From positions 1-64,000 of the forward strand of contig CALMUT010000277.1 of assembly GCA_937872925.1 (NCBI GenBank): a DNA stretch of 64,000 nucleotides, written 5' to 3'. Position 1 is the first letter of the stretch. Each line of letters begins with the position of its first letter. The notes under the pieces were generated by a model, which saw only the letters and a list, made by a program, of their open reading frames with translations, was not told where the DNA came from and did no database searches. A program made the position numbers and the translations under genes. The stretch comes from an uncultured Myxococcales bacterium. Lineage in GTDB: Bacteria > Myxococcota_A > Polyangia > Polyangiales > Polyangiaceae. Positions 35,875 through 44,725 of the stretch are shown one piece after another.

Positions 35875-36800
35875 GCTTCGGCCTCCCTTTCCCATTCCGC
35901 AGGCAGCACCAGAGTGAATGTACTCCCTTCGCCGGGCGCACTGTCTACCTCTACACGACCACGGTGAGCGCGCATGACGTGTTTCACGATCGCCAGGCCC
36001 AAGCCCGAACCCTCGCGTTCTCGGGCCAATCGGTCGTCGACTCGGTAGAACTTCTGGAAGATGTTCTGGTGTTCCCCAATTGGGATGCCAGCGCCATTGT
36101 CCGCCACGGAGAGGCGCACCTCGTCGGATGTGCGTTGCAGACTCACTGTGATCTTTGGGGGATCTCCGCCGTATTTGTAGGCGTTCGTGAGCAGGTTGAA
36201 TACGGCATCCACAAGCGCGGCTCGGTCCGCATGAACCTCGACGCTTTCCTTGGGAAAGTCGCAGCGCACTTCAGCGGCCCGCCGCTCGCCAACGGGCGAG
36301 AATGCCGCGACCGCCTGGCGCACGGCCTGGCGCGCGTCCACAGGCTTGAGCACGAACTCTCGGCGTCCGCTTTCCATGCGGCCCCAGTCCAGTAGGCGAT
36401 CAATCAGCTCCTGCAGCCGAACGCTCTCCTTGGCGAGCCCCTCGATGCACTTCTCTTCGGCCACCGGGTCCCCGCGACGGAGCGCGAGAGTCTCCGTAAA
36501 GAGACGAATGGAAGTGAGCGGCGTGCGCAGCTCATGGGAAACTTTCGAGACGAAGTCACTTTGGAGCGCCGACAGATTCGCCTCACGTCGAACGAAGACC
36601 CACACCAAGATGACGCCAGTGGCAGCGGCGCCGCTGAGAGAGATAACCAAGATCCCCATCAAGATGTTGACCTGCGCTTCGCCGAGGAAGAGCAGAACCG
36701 CGCCCACGGTCAGCAGGGAGAAGCTGGGAACAACCACCAGCGCCACCAGCAGGATGACGATGCGCCGGTAGCCCAGCATCGAAAGATCCCGGGGCTTCAC
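35871..36800 (-). CDS. Sensor histidine kinase
   Basis: A 309-residue kinase. Two transmembrane helices (about 15-35 and 45-65) with almost no periplasmic loop; no PAS or HAMP domain is seen. The dimerisation/phosphoacceptor helix reads VSHELRTPLTS with His89, followed by the ATP-binding domain: N-box NLLTNAYKYG, G1 DNGAGIP, and G2 GSGLGLAIVKH. GTG 36800 overlaps the debranching-enzyme stop by 4 nt; the next internal start is ATG 36779. The long open frame up to 37532 is a shadow of that gene. The short sensor region suggests it detects membrane state or works with another protein. Confidence 0.9.
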   Translation of the reverse strand: MKPRDLSMLGYRRIVILLVALVVVPSFSLLTVGAVLLFLGEAQVNILMGILVISLSGAAATGVILVWVFVRREANLSALQSDFVSKVSHELRTPLTSIRLFTETLALRRGDPVAEEKCIEGLAKESVRLQELIDRLLDWGRMESGRREFVLKPVDARQAVRQAVAAFSPVGERRAAEVRCDFPKESVEVHADRAALVDAVFNLLTNAYKYGGDPPKITVSLQRTSDEVRLSVADNGAGIPIGEHQNIFQKFYRVDDRLAREREGSGLGLAIVKHVMRAHRGRVEVDSAPGEGSTFTLVLPAEWEREAEA

Positions 36801-38809
36801 GGCCCCCCGTCGAGGCGGGTTTGCCCACTTTCGAGGCTGAGTTCGAGGCGCATGAGGGCGCGCAGGAGCTCTGTTTGGCTCCACGCTTGTGCGGGGCAGC
36901 CGCGCAGGCGATGCGGCGCTTCGCCATCGGCAATTTGACCCAGATGCCCAAGCACCTGGCCGTCCGACAAGGCGGCGTCCAGAAGATCCCACAGGCGTGA
37001 CTCGTCCACGGCATCCTCGCGCGCCGCGGTGCGCGCATAGGTCCCGAGCAAATGCGTCCAGGCGGTGCCTTGATGCAGCGCAGCGGAGCGGGCGTCTGCA
37101 CCGCCCTCGAAAACCGGCTGGTAGCGCTCGTCGCTGGGCGCAAGGGTCCGGAGCCCTCGGGGGGTCAACAACAACTGCTCCACTCGCTCCAGGATCGCCG
37201 AGCTCTGCCACGACTCGAAGCACTCGGGCGCGACCGAGAGGGCAATGAGCGCGTTGGGGCGAATCGTCGCGTCGGCCCATGCCGCCGCGGTATCGCCGAC
37301 AGAACTGATGCAGTCGAAGGGGTAGTCGGTCTCGTTGCACCAAAACCGTTCTTGGAAACTGACCCGGGCGGCCCGACTTGAGTCCGCGGCGTCTCGAGCG
37401 ACCTGATCGTGACCCAGAGTGCCAGAAAGCTCGCTCAAAAACGCCGTGCCACGCACCCATAGCGCCTGGTGTTCCACAGCGACTCCCGCACGAACGGTCA
37501 CGGGTTTGCCAGCGCTGTACGCGTCCATCCAAGAAAGAGGGAAGCTATCCGCCGAGACCGTGGTCAAGAGCCCCTCTGGGGACGTCCACACCCAGGGGCC
37601 CGACGGGCGGCGCAAACGCAGGTAGGCGCGCACCAGAGCAGGCATCAGCACCTCCTGGACGAACACGTGCTCCGCGCCTTCGCGTTCCACGAACGCCCGG
37701 GCAGCTTCGAACAACCACAGCGTCGCATCCGGACTCGGATGCGTGCGGTCTGCGTGCTTGAGATTCAGCGGGAGCAGACCTGCGCGCTGTCGGCGACAGC
37801 AGGTCGCGAGCAGTTGCCAAGCAATGTTTGCGGATTGCTCGAATAGGCAGAACGCCGGAACGGCAAGCAGGTGATCTCGCGTTGACGCCCCGAGATCAGG
37901 GTAGCCGGCAACCAGGAAGGTCTCGTTCCTGGAGCCGGTTGCGACGTACTCTTGAGCCCCCACGCATGCGATCCGCACCAGGGGTGCGTACTCCGGCCCA
38001 GGGTCTGCCTTGGCCAGGGCATCGATCGTCTCCTGCATCAGCGCGGCAGGCTGGGCCCGGGGCATTTCCCCAAGCGCGGTGACGAGGAAGCAAGGTTTTC
38101 CCGGTTCGAGCCTTAATTCGAAGGTCCCAGGCGTCCATAGATCTTCTTCGAAGGCGCGATCCTGCGCGCGGTCCTCCGTGTATTCGAAGCGACGCCACCA
38201 GTCCGGGGAACCCATGAAGATCCCGTCATGAGTAAAGTGCACTGGCGGCAGGTCCCGCACTGGCTGCACTTCTACGGCGCCGGTGCGAAGCGTCACACGC
38301 TGTACCATGGCACCGTGCTCATGCATCAACTCGCCCGTCGGCCTCATGGAAAGCAAGGGAGTGAGACTGAGCTGCACAGCGTTCTTACCGAACCAATCGT
38401 AACGGACGACAAGTGCATTCTTGCGTCGCACCAGACAGAGCTGGCGTTGTAAGATGTGCTTGCCTAGTCGATACGTCCAACGCGGGATGGGATCTTGATC
38501 AAAGCGCACCAGCGAGCGGTAGCCCGGCGTTGGAGCCACGCCGGGGAATCTATGGGTTGAGAGGCGGTGCCGCTTGTTCCCTACCGTGAGGGTCGTCTCC
38601 GCGTGGCTCAGCACAACAACGCGTTTGTTCGGCGGGTCCAGACTGGCAACGAGCAGTCCGTGCTCCCGCCTGGTGTGCATCAAAGCCAAGGTGCTCATGG
38701 AGTAAGCACCGGCGCCATTGGTATGCAGCCATTCGCGCTCGCAGCGATCGAAGTCGCCGTCTGTCTCGACGGCGGCTCTTGAAAGCGCCGTGGCAGCCAC
38801 GGGCTTCAT
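36797..38809 (-). CDS. Glycogen debranching enzyme (archaeal/bacterial GDE type)
   Basis: A 670-residue protein with the bacterial-archaeal glycogen debranching architecture: an N-terminal beta domain (about 20-260; EWLHTNGAGAYSMSTL, then the motif RRYHGLL-like RREHGLLVASL) and a C-terminal (alpha/alpha)6 amylo-alpha-1,6-glucosidase domain with SWMDAYSAGKPVTVRAGVAVE (near 425-445) and LHQGTAWTHLLG (near 605). It should cleave alpha-1,6 branches in glycogen or a related glucan. ATG 38809 has GGAGG about five bases upstream (opposite 38814-38818) and overlaps the aroE stop (ATGA). The frame to 38866 is not needed. Confidence 0.85.
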   Translation of the reverse strand: MKPVAATALSRAAVETDGDFDRCEREWLHTNGAGAYSMSTLALMHTRREHGLLVASLDPPNKRVVVLSHAETTLTVGNKRHRLSTHRFPGVAPTPGYRSLVRFDQDPIPRWTYRLGKHILQRQLCLVRRKNALVVRYDWFGKNAVQLSLTPLLSMRPTGELMHEHGAMVQRVTLRTGAVEVQPVRDLPPVHFTHDGIFMGSPDWWRRFEYTEDRAQDRAFEEDLWTPGTFELRLEPGKPCFLVTALGEMPRAQPAALMQETIDALAKADPGPEYAPLVRIACVGAQEYVATGSRNETFLVAGYPDLGASTRDHLLAVPAFCLFEQSANIAWQLLATCCRRQRAGLLPLNLKHADRTHPSPDATLWLFEAARAFVEREGAEHVFVQEVLMPALVRAYLRLRRPSGPWVWTSPEGLLTTVSADSFPLSWMDAYSAGKPVTVRAGVAVEHQALWVRGTAFLSELSGTLGHDQVARDAADSSRAARVSFQERFWCNETDYPFDCISSVGDTAAAWADATIRPNALIALSVAPECFESWQSSAILERVEQLLLTPRGLRTLAPSDERYQPVFEGGADARSAALHQGTAWTHLLGTYARTAAREDAVDESRLWDLLDAALSDGQVLGHLGQIADGEAPHRLRGCPAQAWSQTELLRALMRLELSLESGQTRLDGGP

Positions 38810-39642
38810 ATTTCCTCCAAAACCGCGCGCAACATGTCCTCGCGCGGCGGGTCTACCCCAAGCCACAGACCCAGGGCATGCGCTGCCTGCCCCGCAAGCA
38901 TCTGAGCGCCACCTTCGGCTCGATAGCCACGGCGCCCCGCTTCCCGCAAAAACTCAGTAACTTTAGGCACATAGACAACATCGAGGGCGAGGGCCTCAGG
39001 TCCGAGCCGTTCCCAGGGCACCCAGCCGAGCACGGCTGCGGCCGCGCCCGGGTCCACCATCTCCGTACTCGTCGCTTGGACCACCGCGCTGAGGGGGGCC
39101 CCGTCAAGCACCGCACGCACCTCCTCGGGAGGGACCGCGCGGGCCGAGGGGAGGTCGAACGCCGCGCGCCCCGCGGCAGCTCGAAAGCCGCGCGCCGTGA
39201 CGATCACAGACGGCACGCCCACCTCGACGAGCGCACAGACAGCGGCCCTCGCCGCTCCGCCATTGCCGAGTACGAGCGCTGCACCGGAGGAGAGGCCATG
39301 GGCGTGAAAGCGCTCGACCAACGCAATCATGTCCGTGTTGTAGGCGACCGTCTGGTCGCGCTGACGCACCAGGACGTTCGCCGCCCCAACCCGCTCAGCG
39401 CTCGCGTGCAGGGAGTCGACGAACGAAAGCACACTGCGCTTATGAGGGATGGTGACGTTTGCACCGTGCAGTGTGCCATCCGCAAGCTGCCGCACCGCTT
39501 GCGCAAGGCTCGGCGCGTCAGGACACTCCAAAAGCCCATAGCGATGTGGCAGTCCGAGCGCAGCAAACGCAGCGTGCATCAACCGCGGCGAGAGCGAGTG
39601 CGCGACGGGATAGCCCAAGAGCGCAAACGAGAGTGCAGTCAC
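38806..39642 (-). CDS. aroE: Shikimate dehydrogenase
   Basis: A 278-residue NADPH-dependent shikimate 5-dehydrogenase. The substrate-binding N-domain has HSLSPRLMHAAF and NVTIPHK (catalytic Lys); the nucleotide site reads GNGGAARAAV, and the C-terminus QAAHALGLW. It reduces 3-dehydroshikimate in aromatic amino acid synthesis. It overlaps xseA by 4 nt upstream and the debranching enzyme by 4 nt downstream. No other aro gene is nearby. Confidence 0.95.
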   Translation of the reverse strand: MTALSFALLGYPVAHSLSPRLMHAAFAALGLPHRYGLLECPDAPSLAQAVRQLADGTLHGANVTIPHKRSVLSFVDSLHASAERVGAANVLVRQRDQTVAYNTDMIALVERFHAHGLSSGAALVLGNGGAARAAVCALVEVGVPSVIVTARGFRAAAGRAAFDLPSARAVPPEEVRAVLDGAPLSAVVQATSTEMVDPGAAAAVLGWVPWERLGPEALALDVVYVPKVTEFLREAGRRGYRAEGGAQMLAGQAAHALGLWLGVDPPREDMLRAVLEEI

Positions 39643-40985
39643 TCCTCCCCCTCGTGCTTGCGGACCGCGGTGACTTGGGCATCGAAGCTGCCTCGATGCA
39701 CCCGCACTCGCAACGGCTGCCCAATCTGCAACTCCGCCGCATCGCGCACGGCGCGCAGTTCTTGGTCGGTGGCAATGGCGTATCCGCGGCTGAGTATCGA
39801 TAGCGGCGAGAGGCCATGCAGGCGCGCCGCCTCGCGGGCCAAATCCGCGCGCAGTCCGCGCAGCAGTAGCTTGTTTTGATGCAGCAATCCCTCGCGGAGG
39901 GGCCCCAGCCGACCGCGACTGTCTGAAAGCAATACCCGGGGGTGCCGTGCGGCAAGGCGTGCCCGCAACGCATCGATCTCTCGGCGCGACCGACCCACGC
40001 GGCTTCGCAGCAAGTTTCCTAGGGAATGGCCGAGTTCGTCCAAGCGCTGCTGCCGCTCGGCAATCAGGAAACGCGGGTCAGCGAGGCGCCGCTCTATGCG
40101 TACGAGTCGTGCGCGGTGTTCCGCCGCAAGCGCCTGCGCCGCTCGAGCCAGTTGGCGCGTCGTCTTGGCGAGCATGGCCTGCTGCGCCAGCGCGTCCGGG
40201 ATCACCAACTCTGCTGCTTGGGAAGGAGTGGCCGCGCGTACATCCGCAACTAGATCTGCGAGGGTTGTATCGATCTCGTGGCCGACGGCGCTGACGACCG
40301 GCATGCGCATGCAAGCTAGCCGTCGCACCACCCGTTCGTCGTTAAAGGCCATCAAGTCTTCGAAAGAACCACCGCCGCGACCCACGATGGCAACGTCCAC
40401 GAAGGGGTGCCGGTCGAGCAAATCCAGGGCGTCGAGCAAGCTGCGCACGGCGCCCTCTCCCTGAACTTGTGCCGCTGCAAGTATGAGATGCCCGCCCCCA
40501 CGCCGGAACGCGACACTGCGAATGTCGTGGAAGGCCGCGCCCGCGGAGCTGGTCACCACACCGACAGCGCGCGGCTGGGCGGGCAGTGCGCGCTTCCGCT
40601 CCGGGGCGAAAAGACCCTCGGATTGGAGCTTTTCCTTCAGGCGCTCGAGGGCTTCGAGTAGCGCGCCGCGGCCAGCCGGACGCAGACGAGAGCCGACCCA
40701 CTGCAAGCGTCCCCGAGGCGCCCACACCGTCGCTCGGCCGGCAATTTGCACCCGCGCCCCATCGACGAGGTGTTTGCGCGCGCGCGTGGCGTCCATCCGA
40801 TACAGAACGCAGTCAATCACGGCGTCTTCGTTCTCGTCCTTGAGCACGAAGTATGCGTGCCCACTGGCAGCGATTCGGAGCGAGCCGATCTCGCCCTCCA
40901 CCCACGTTTCGGTGGTGGCACGCTCGACAGCACGGCGAAGCCTCCGATCGAGCTCCGCTACGCCAATGACCTCTTCCGTGTTCAT
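39639..40985 (-). CDS. xseA: Exodeoxyribonuclease VII large subunit
   Basis: A 448-residue ExoVII catalytic subunit. The N-terminal OB-fold binds DNA (WVEGEIGSLRIAASGHAYF, then LKDENEDAVIDCVLY), the catalytic core has VGVVTSSAGAAFHDI and VDVAIVGRGGGSFEDLMAFND, and a long coiled-coil arm occupies 290-420. It degrades single-stranded DNA with XseB. ATG 40985 is preceded by a GCGGGG; a TATAAG sits only about ten bases upstream, so the leader may be very short. No xseB is visible next to it. It is the first gene of the five-gene chain. Confidence 0.95.
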   Translation of the reverse strand: MNTEEVIGVAELDRRLRRAVERATTETWVEGEIGSLRIAASGHAYFVLKDENEDAVIDCVLYRMDATRARKHLVDGARVQIAGRATVWAPRGRLQWVGSRLRPAGRGALLEALERLKEKLQSEGLFAPERKRALPAQPRAVGVVTSSAGAAFHDIRSVAFRRGGGHLILAAAQVQGEGAVRSLLDALDLLDRHPFVDVAIVGRGGGSFEDLMAFNDERVVRRLACMRMPVVSAVGHEIDTTLADLVADVRAATPSQAAELVIPDALAQQAMLAKTTRQLARAAQALAAEHRARLVRIERRLADPRFLIAERQQRLDELGHSLGNLLRSRVGRSRREIDALRARLAARHPRVLLSDSRGRLGPLREGLLHQNKLLLRGLRADLAREAARLHGLSPLSILSRGYAIATDQELRAVRDAAELQIGQPLRVRVHRGSFDAQVTAVRKHEGEE

Positions 40986-41135
40986 CCCCGCGCGGCTTAT
41001 AGCGCAGCTTTCAGCCTGGGCGCGCGGAGCCTTTGCCTCGGCCCCCGGCCCGGCTGCGTTTCGCCACGTGCCGCTGAGCGCGGGAGCCCCCATCCGGCGA
41101 GAAGCAAGCGGCAGGGGTTCTGCAAAAACAACCAC

Positions 41136-41170
41136 TTGTCCCTGACAAAGGCGCTAGAACTGCCTATGGC
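41136..41170 (+). promoter_or_regulatory. Promoter with overlapping palindrome, sulfur gene cluster
   Basis: CTGACA (41142-41147), a 17-bp spacer and TATGGC (41165-41170) form a reasonable sigma-70-type promoter ending 24 nt before the ATG at 41195. The -35 box lies in an inverted repeat TTGTC-CCT-GACAA (41136-41148), a good candidate operator. The divergent xseA gene begins 150 nt to the left. Confidence 0.5.
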
Positions 41171-41194
41171 CATTGGGACGCGAGGCAAACGGCA

Positions 41195-41344
41195 ATGAGT
41201 CAAAGCATTCCCTACATCGCTGCCTGCGTCCTGGTACCCGCGCTATGGGGCGTGCTGATGTACTTCGTTTTCGGTTGGTGGCAGCGGCGCCGCCAAGGCA
41301 AAGCGCTCGAAAACCGCCCGCCACCCATCGATTACTCAATCTAG
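41195..41344 (+). CDS. 49-residue small membrane protein
   Basis: An ORF of 50 codons ending 3 nt before the TauE/SafE transporter start. The protein has one transmembrane helix (residues 6-28, IPYIAACVLVPALWGVLMYF), then WWQRRRQGK, a positive cytoplasmic boundary, and a short Pro-rich tail (NRPPPIDYSI). Size, position directly upstream and membrane character make a real gene likely; GAGG precedes the ATG by 11 nt. It could help in assembly or regulation of the transporter, which is inference. I do not recognise a family. Confidence 0.65.
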   Translation: MSQSIPYIAACVLVPALWGVLMYFVFGWWQRRRQGKALENRPPPIDYSI

Positions 41345-41347
41345 GCC

Positions 41348-42244
41348 ATGTACCTCGACGTCGCGGGACAGCCCGTGAGCATTCTCGCTCTGGCCGGCCT
41401 TGGGATCGTGGTCGGATTGATCGCCGGCATGTTCGGCGTGGGTGGCGGCTTCGTATTGACTCCGCTGCTGGCGACTGTGCTTGGGGTTCCCTTGCCAATC
41501 GCAGTGGGCAGCGGGCTGTGTCAGATGATCGGGACCGCTACGGTATCGGTGCTGCGACACCAGCGGTTGGGTCAGGGAGAATTGCGCTTCGATTGGCTCA
41601 TGCTGCTGCCCAGCATCATCGGCACGGCTGCGGGTGCCAAAACCGTCGAAGCGCTGGCCGGCGCGGGCAGCGTGCAGCTCTTCGGCAAGACCATGCCGCT
41701 AGTAGTGCTCGTTTTGTACGGCGCGTACGCCCTCTTCCTTTTTGGAAGCGGGGGCGCGCTGGCCAAGCGCGCAAACTCGAAGGTGGAGGAGCTGGGCTAT
41801 GTGCGGCGCGGCCCGCTGGCGCGGCTGGCGGTGCCACCATACGTCGACTTTCCGCGCGTCCCGCTGTCGCGCGTGTCCGCAATCGTCGTGGCGTACGTCG
41901 GACTCGGGCTTGGTTTCCTCAGCGGACTGCTCGGCGTGGGCGGAGGGATCGCCCTGATGCCCGCGCTCTTGTTCGGGTTTGGCTTCCCGCTGCGGCAGGC
42001 CGCCGGCACGGGTATCGTCGTCTTGTTGGTCACCAGCGCCTCCGGCACCGTTTTCCACGCTTACCAAGGCAATGTGCACCTGGGGCTGTCCATGGTCTTG
42101 GCGGTGGGGGCTAGCTTGAGCGCTCAGGTGGGCGCTCTGCTGACCGCAAAACTTCCTCCACGCTTCCTCCGCGCGGGCCTCAGTTGGCTGATCCTCGGGA
42201 CGCTCGTCACCATCGCATACGATTTCGCCGCCCAGTTCTGGTAA
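41348..42244 (+). CDS. TauE/SafE (TSUP) family sulfur/anion transporter
   Basis: A 298-residue inner-membrane permease with seven to eight hydrophobic helices. The two characteristic repeats are visible: GLIAGMFGVGGGFVLTPLL (about 24-42) and GFLSGLLGVGGGIALMPALL (about 190-210). The family exports or imports sulfite, sulfonates, thiosulfate or related anions. With cysK 11 nt downstream, transport of an inorganic sulfur source is the natural reading, but the substrate is not provable from sequence. Overlapping or minimal spacing indicates one transcript with the small protein upstream. Confidence 0.9.
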   Translation: MYLDVAGQPVSILALAGLGIVVGLIAGMFGVGGGFVLTPLLATVLGVPLPIAVGSGLCQMIGTATVSVLRHQRLGQGELRFDWLMLLPSIIGTAAGAKTVEALAGAGSVQLFGKTMPLVVLVLYGAYALFLFGSGGALAKRANSKVEELGYVRRGPLARLAVPPYVDFPRVPLSRVSAIVVAYVGLGLGFLSGLLGVGGGIALMPALLFGFGFPLRQAAGTGIVVLLVTSASGTVFHAYQGNVHLGLSMVLAVGASLSAQVGALLTAKLPPRFLRAGLSWLILGTLVTIAYDFAAQFW

Positions 42245-42255
42245 CTGCTTCTGCC

Positions 42256-43182
42256 ATGCTGCTCTCGAACATCGCCGACGTGATCGGCGGCACGCCGCTC
42301 ATCTCGCTTCAGCGTCTCTCCGCAGAAGTGGGCGCTACGTTGCTGGCGAAGCTGGAGGGAGTGAACCCAGCGGGCAGCGTCAAAGACCGCGTCGCACGTT
42401 CGATGGTCGAAGACGCAGAACGGCGGGGCGTGCTCGAACCCGGGGCGACCTTGGTGGAGGCGACGAGCGGCAATACCGGCATTGCTCTTGCAATGATGGC
42501 CGCTGCTCGAGGCTACCGCCTGATCTTGACCATGCCTGAGGCCATGAGTCGCGAGCGCGTGCAACTGCTGCGCGCTTATGGGGCCGAGGTTGTGCGTACG
42601 CCCGGCACGCTGATGCAGCCCGCGGTGGAGCAAGCGCAGCTCCTGGCGGCAAGCACGCCTGGTTCTTTCGTACTCGGACAGTTCGACAACCCTGCGAACC
42701 CGATGGCCCACGAACTCACCACGGCCGAAGAGATCCTCGCGGACACGGACGGCGCGTTCGACTACTTCGTGGCCGGCATCGGCACCGGCGGCACCATCAC
42801 TGGCGTCGGGCGCGTACTGAAGCGTCGCTCGCCCGACACCACCGTGGTTGGCGTGGAGCCCGAGGGCGCGGCGGTGCTCAGCGGCTCAAAAGCCACGGGG
42901 CATCACCTGCAAGGCATCGGTGCCGGCTTCATCCCCAAGGTGTTGGATCGGCGCGTGATCGATCAGGTCCGGGTAGCGACGGAAAAAAATGCGCTCGCCG
43001 CTGCGCGGCGACTGGCTCGAACCGAGGGCATTCTTGCAGGGATCTCAAGCGGGGCTGCGCTGAGCGCAGCATTGGAAGTCGCCGCGAGCAGCAAAGGCCA
43101 GGGCAAACGCATCGTGGTGGTCTTGCCGGACGGCGGTGAACGCTACGCCTCCACGGCGCTGTTCGAGGCCCTCGCGCTGTGA
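42256..43182 (+). CDS. cysK: Cysteine synthase A
   Basis: A 308-residue PLP enzyme (O-acetylserine sulfhydrylase) that makes cysteine from O-acetylserine and sulfide. The PLP lysine lies in NPAGSVKDR (Lys43), the substrate-binding loop is TSGNTGIAL (~71-79), and the phosphate loop is GIGTGGTITG (~175-184). ATG 42256 lies 11 nt after the transporter stop; the frame is open 24 codons further but only within that gene. Length matches the family. Confidence 0.95.
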   Translation: MLLSNIADVIGGTPLISLQRLSAEVGATLLAKLEGVNPAGSVKDRVARSMVEDAERRGVLEPGATLVEATSGNTGIALAMMAAARGYRLILTMPEAMSRERVQLLRAYGAEVVRTPGTLMQPAVEQAQLLAASTPGSFVLGQFDNPANPMAHELTTAEEILADTDGAFDYFVAGIGTGGTITGVGRVLKRRSPDTTVVGVEPEGAAVLSGSKATGHHLQGIGAGFIPKVLDRRVIDQVRVATEKNALAAARRLARTEGILAGISSGAALSAALEVAASSKGQGKRIVVVLPDGGERYASTALFEALAL

Positions 43183-43215
43183 ACGTCTCCGGTTTTGGGG
43201 TATGAGCCGGGCGCC

Positions 43216-44712
43216 ATGTTCCAAAAGGTGCTGATCGCAAATCGGGGAGAAATAGCCGTACGCATTGCACGCACGCTGCGAGAAATGGGGATCGGCGTTG
43301 TCGCGGTCTACAGCGAGCCCGACAAGGACGCCTTGCATGTGCGCTTCGCCGACGAAGCCTACGAGATTGGGCCTGCGGCTGCATCCGAGAGCTATCTGCG
43401 CATCGACAAGCTCATGGACGTGGCCAAACGCGCAGGCTGCGACGCTTTGCATCCCGGATACGGGTTCTTGTCCGAGAACCCCGAGCTACCCGACGCCTGC
43501 GAGAAAAACGGCATCACCTTCATAGGGCCTCCAGCCAGCGCGATGCGCGCCATGGGGCTCAAAACCGCAGCCCGGGAGAAGATGGCGGCGGCGGGCGTCC
43601 CCGTCGTGCCCGGCGGCGCGGCGGACAGCATCGAGGAAGCGAAGGCCACTGCCGCTCGCATCGGATACCCTGTCATGCTCAAGGCGACCGCTGGCGGCGG
43701 AGGCAAGGGGATGCGCCTGGTGCACGCCGAGTCCGAACTGGCAGCCGCGTTGGAGCGCGCCCGCAGCGAGGCGGGCAAGGCCTTCGGCGACGCCACGGTC
43801 TACATTGAAAAAGCCATCGTCAAACCACGGCACGTCGAAATCCAGATCCTGGCGGATCAGCACGGCGCGGGCGTGCACCTCTTCGAGCGCGATTGCAGCA
43901 TCCAGCGACGCCACCAAAAGGTAGTGGAAGAGACGCCTTGTCCCGCCATTGACGACGAGACGGTGGCAAAGATGGGCGCGCTGGCAGTGAAAGGCGCCCT
44001 AGCCGTGGGGTATCACTCGGCGGGCACCTTCGAGTTCTTGATGGGCGCGGATCGCTCCTTCTACTTCCTGGAGATGAATACGCGGCTGCAGGTGGAGCAC
44101 CCGATCACGGAGCTGATCACCGGGCTCGACCTGGTGCGCGAAATGGTGCGAATTGCCGCGGGAGAGCCCCTGGGATTCGAACAGGCCGACATGCAACGTC
44201 GCGGCGCTGCCATCGAATGCCGCATCTACGCCGAGGACCCCGCGACCGGCTTCTTGCCGAGTCCGGGGAAGATCCACACATTGCGCACGCCGTCCGGCCC
44301 GGGTGTTCGAGACGACGGAGGCACCTACGCCGGAGCAACTATCAGCGCGAACTACGACCCCTTGATTTCCAAGCTGTGTGTGTGGGCACCGAATCGACAG
44401 CGGGCCGTTGAGCGGATGCGACGCGCGCTGAGCGAATACGTGGTCGGTGGCATCAAGACCAATCTCGTGTTCCACGACCGACTGTTCCGGCACCCAGAGT
44501 TCGTCGCGGGCAGATACGACACGGGCTTCATCGATGCCCACAAGGAAGTGCTGCTCATGGGCGAGGCCGAACCAAGCGACGCAGAGGCCACGGCGATGGC
44601 CCTTGCGGTCGTCGCCTACCACGGCGCGCAAAGCCCCCTACCAACTCACGGCGACAACGGAAGCGGGCTCGCCCCCTGGGTCGCCACACACCGGGCGCGA
44701 TTGGGACGCTGA
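43216..44712 (+). CDS. accC: Acetyl/propionyl-CoA-type biotin carboxylase
   Basis: A 498-residue biotin carboxylase subunit: N-domain (FQKVLIANRGEIAVRIARTLRE), the ATP-grasp glycine loop KATAGGGGKGMR (~156-167), EMNTRLQVEHP (~286-296) and the C-terminal biotin carboxylase domain with AEDPATGFLPSPGKI. It ATP-dependently carboxylates biotin on a carrier protein. It is about 50 residues longer than E. coli AccC but has no biotinyl domain, so the carrier must be encoded elsewhere. The gene could serve acetyl-CoA or another acyl-CoA carboxylase. ATG 43216 is preceded by a GAGCC. The CaiB/BaiF gene follows after 13 nt. Confidence 0.88.
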   Translation: MFQKVLIANRGEIAVRIARTLREMGIGVVAVYSEPDKDALHVRFADEAYEIGPAAASESYLRIDKLMDVAKRAGCDALHPGYGFLSENPELPDACEKNGITFIGPPASAMRAMGLKTAAREKMAAAGVPVVPGGAADSIEEAKATAARIGYPVMLKATAGGGGKGMRLVHAESELAAALERARSEAGKAFGDATVYIEKAIVKPRHVEIQILADQHGAGVHLFERDCSIQRRHQKVVEETPCPAIDDETVAKMGALAVKGALAVGYHSAGTFEFLMGADRSFYFLEMNTRLQVEHPITELITGLDLVREMVRIAAGEPLGFEQADMQRRGAAIECRIYAEDPATGFLPSPGKIHTLRTPSGPGVRDDGGTYAGATISANYDPLISKLCVWAPNRQRAVERMRRALSEYVVGGIKTNLVFHDRLFRHPEFVAGRYDTGFIDAHKEVLLMGEAEPSDAEATAMALAVVAYHGAQSPLPTHGDNGSGLAPWVATHRARLGR

Positions 44713-44725
44713 GGAGCAAGAAGTA

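Noticed and set aside
36801-37532. Upstream extension of the sensor kinase ORF
   Set aside because: Arg/Gly/Ser-rich shadow of the debranching enzyme gene. The GTG at 36800 overlapping that gene's stop is the better start.
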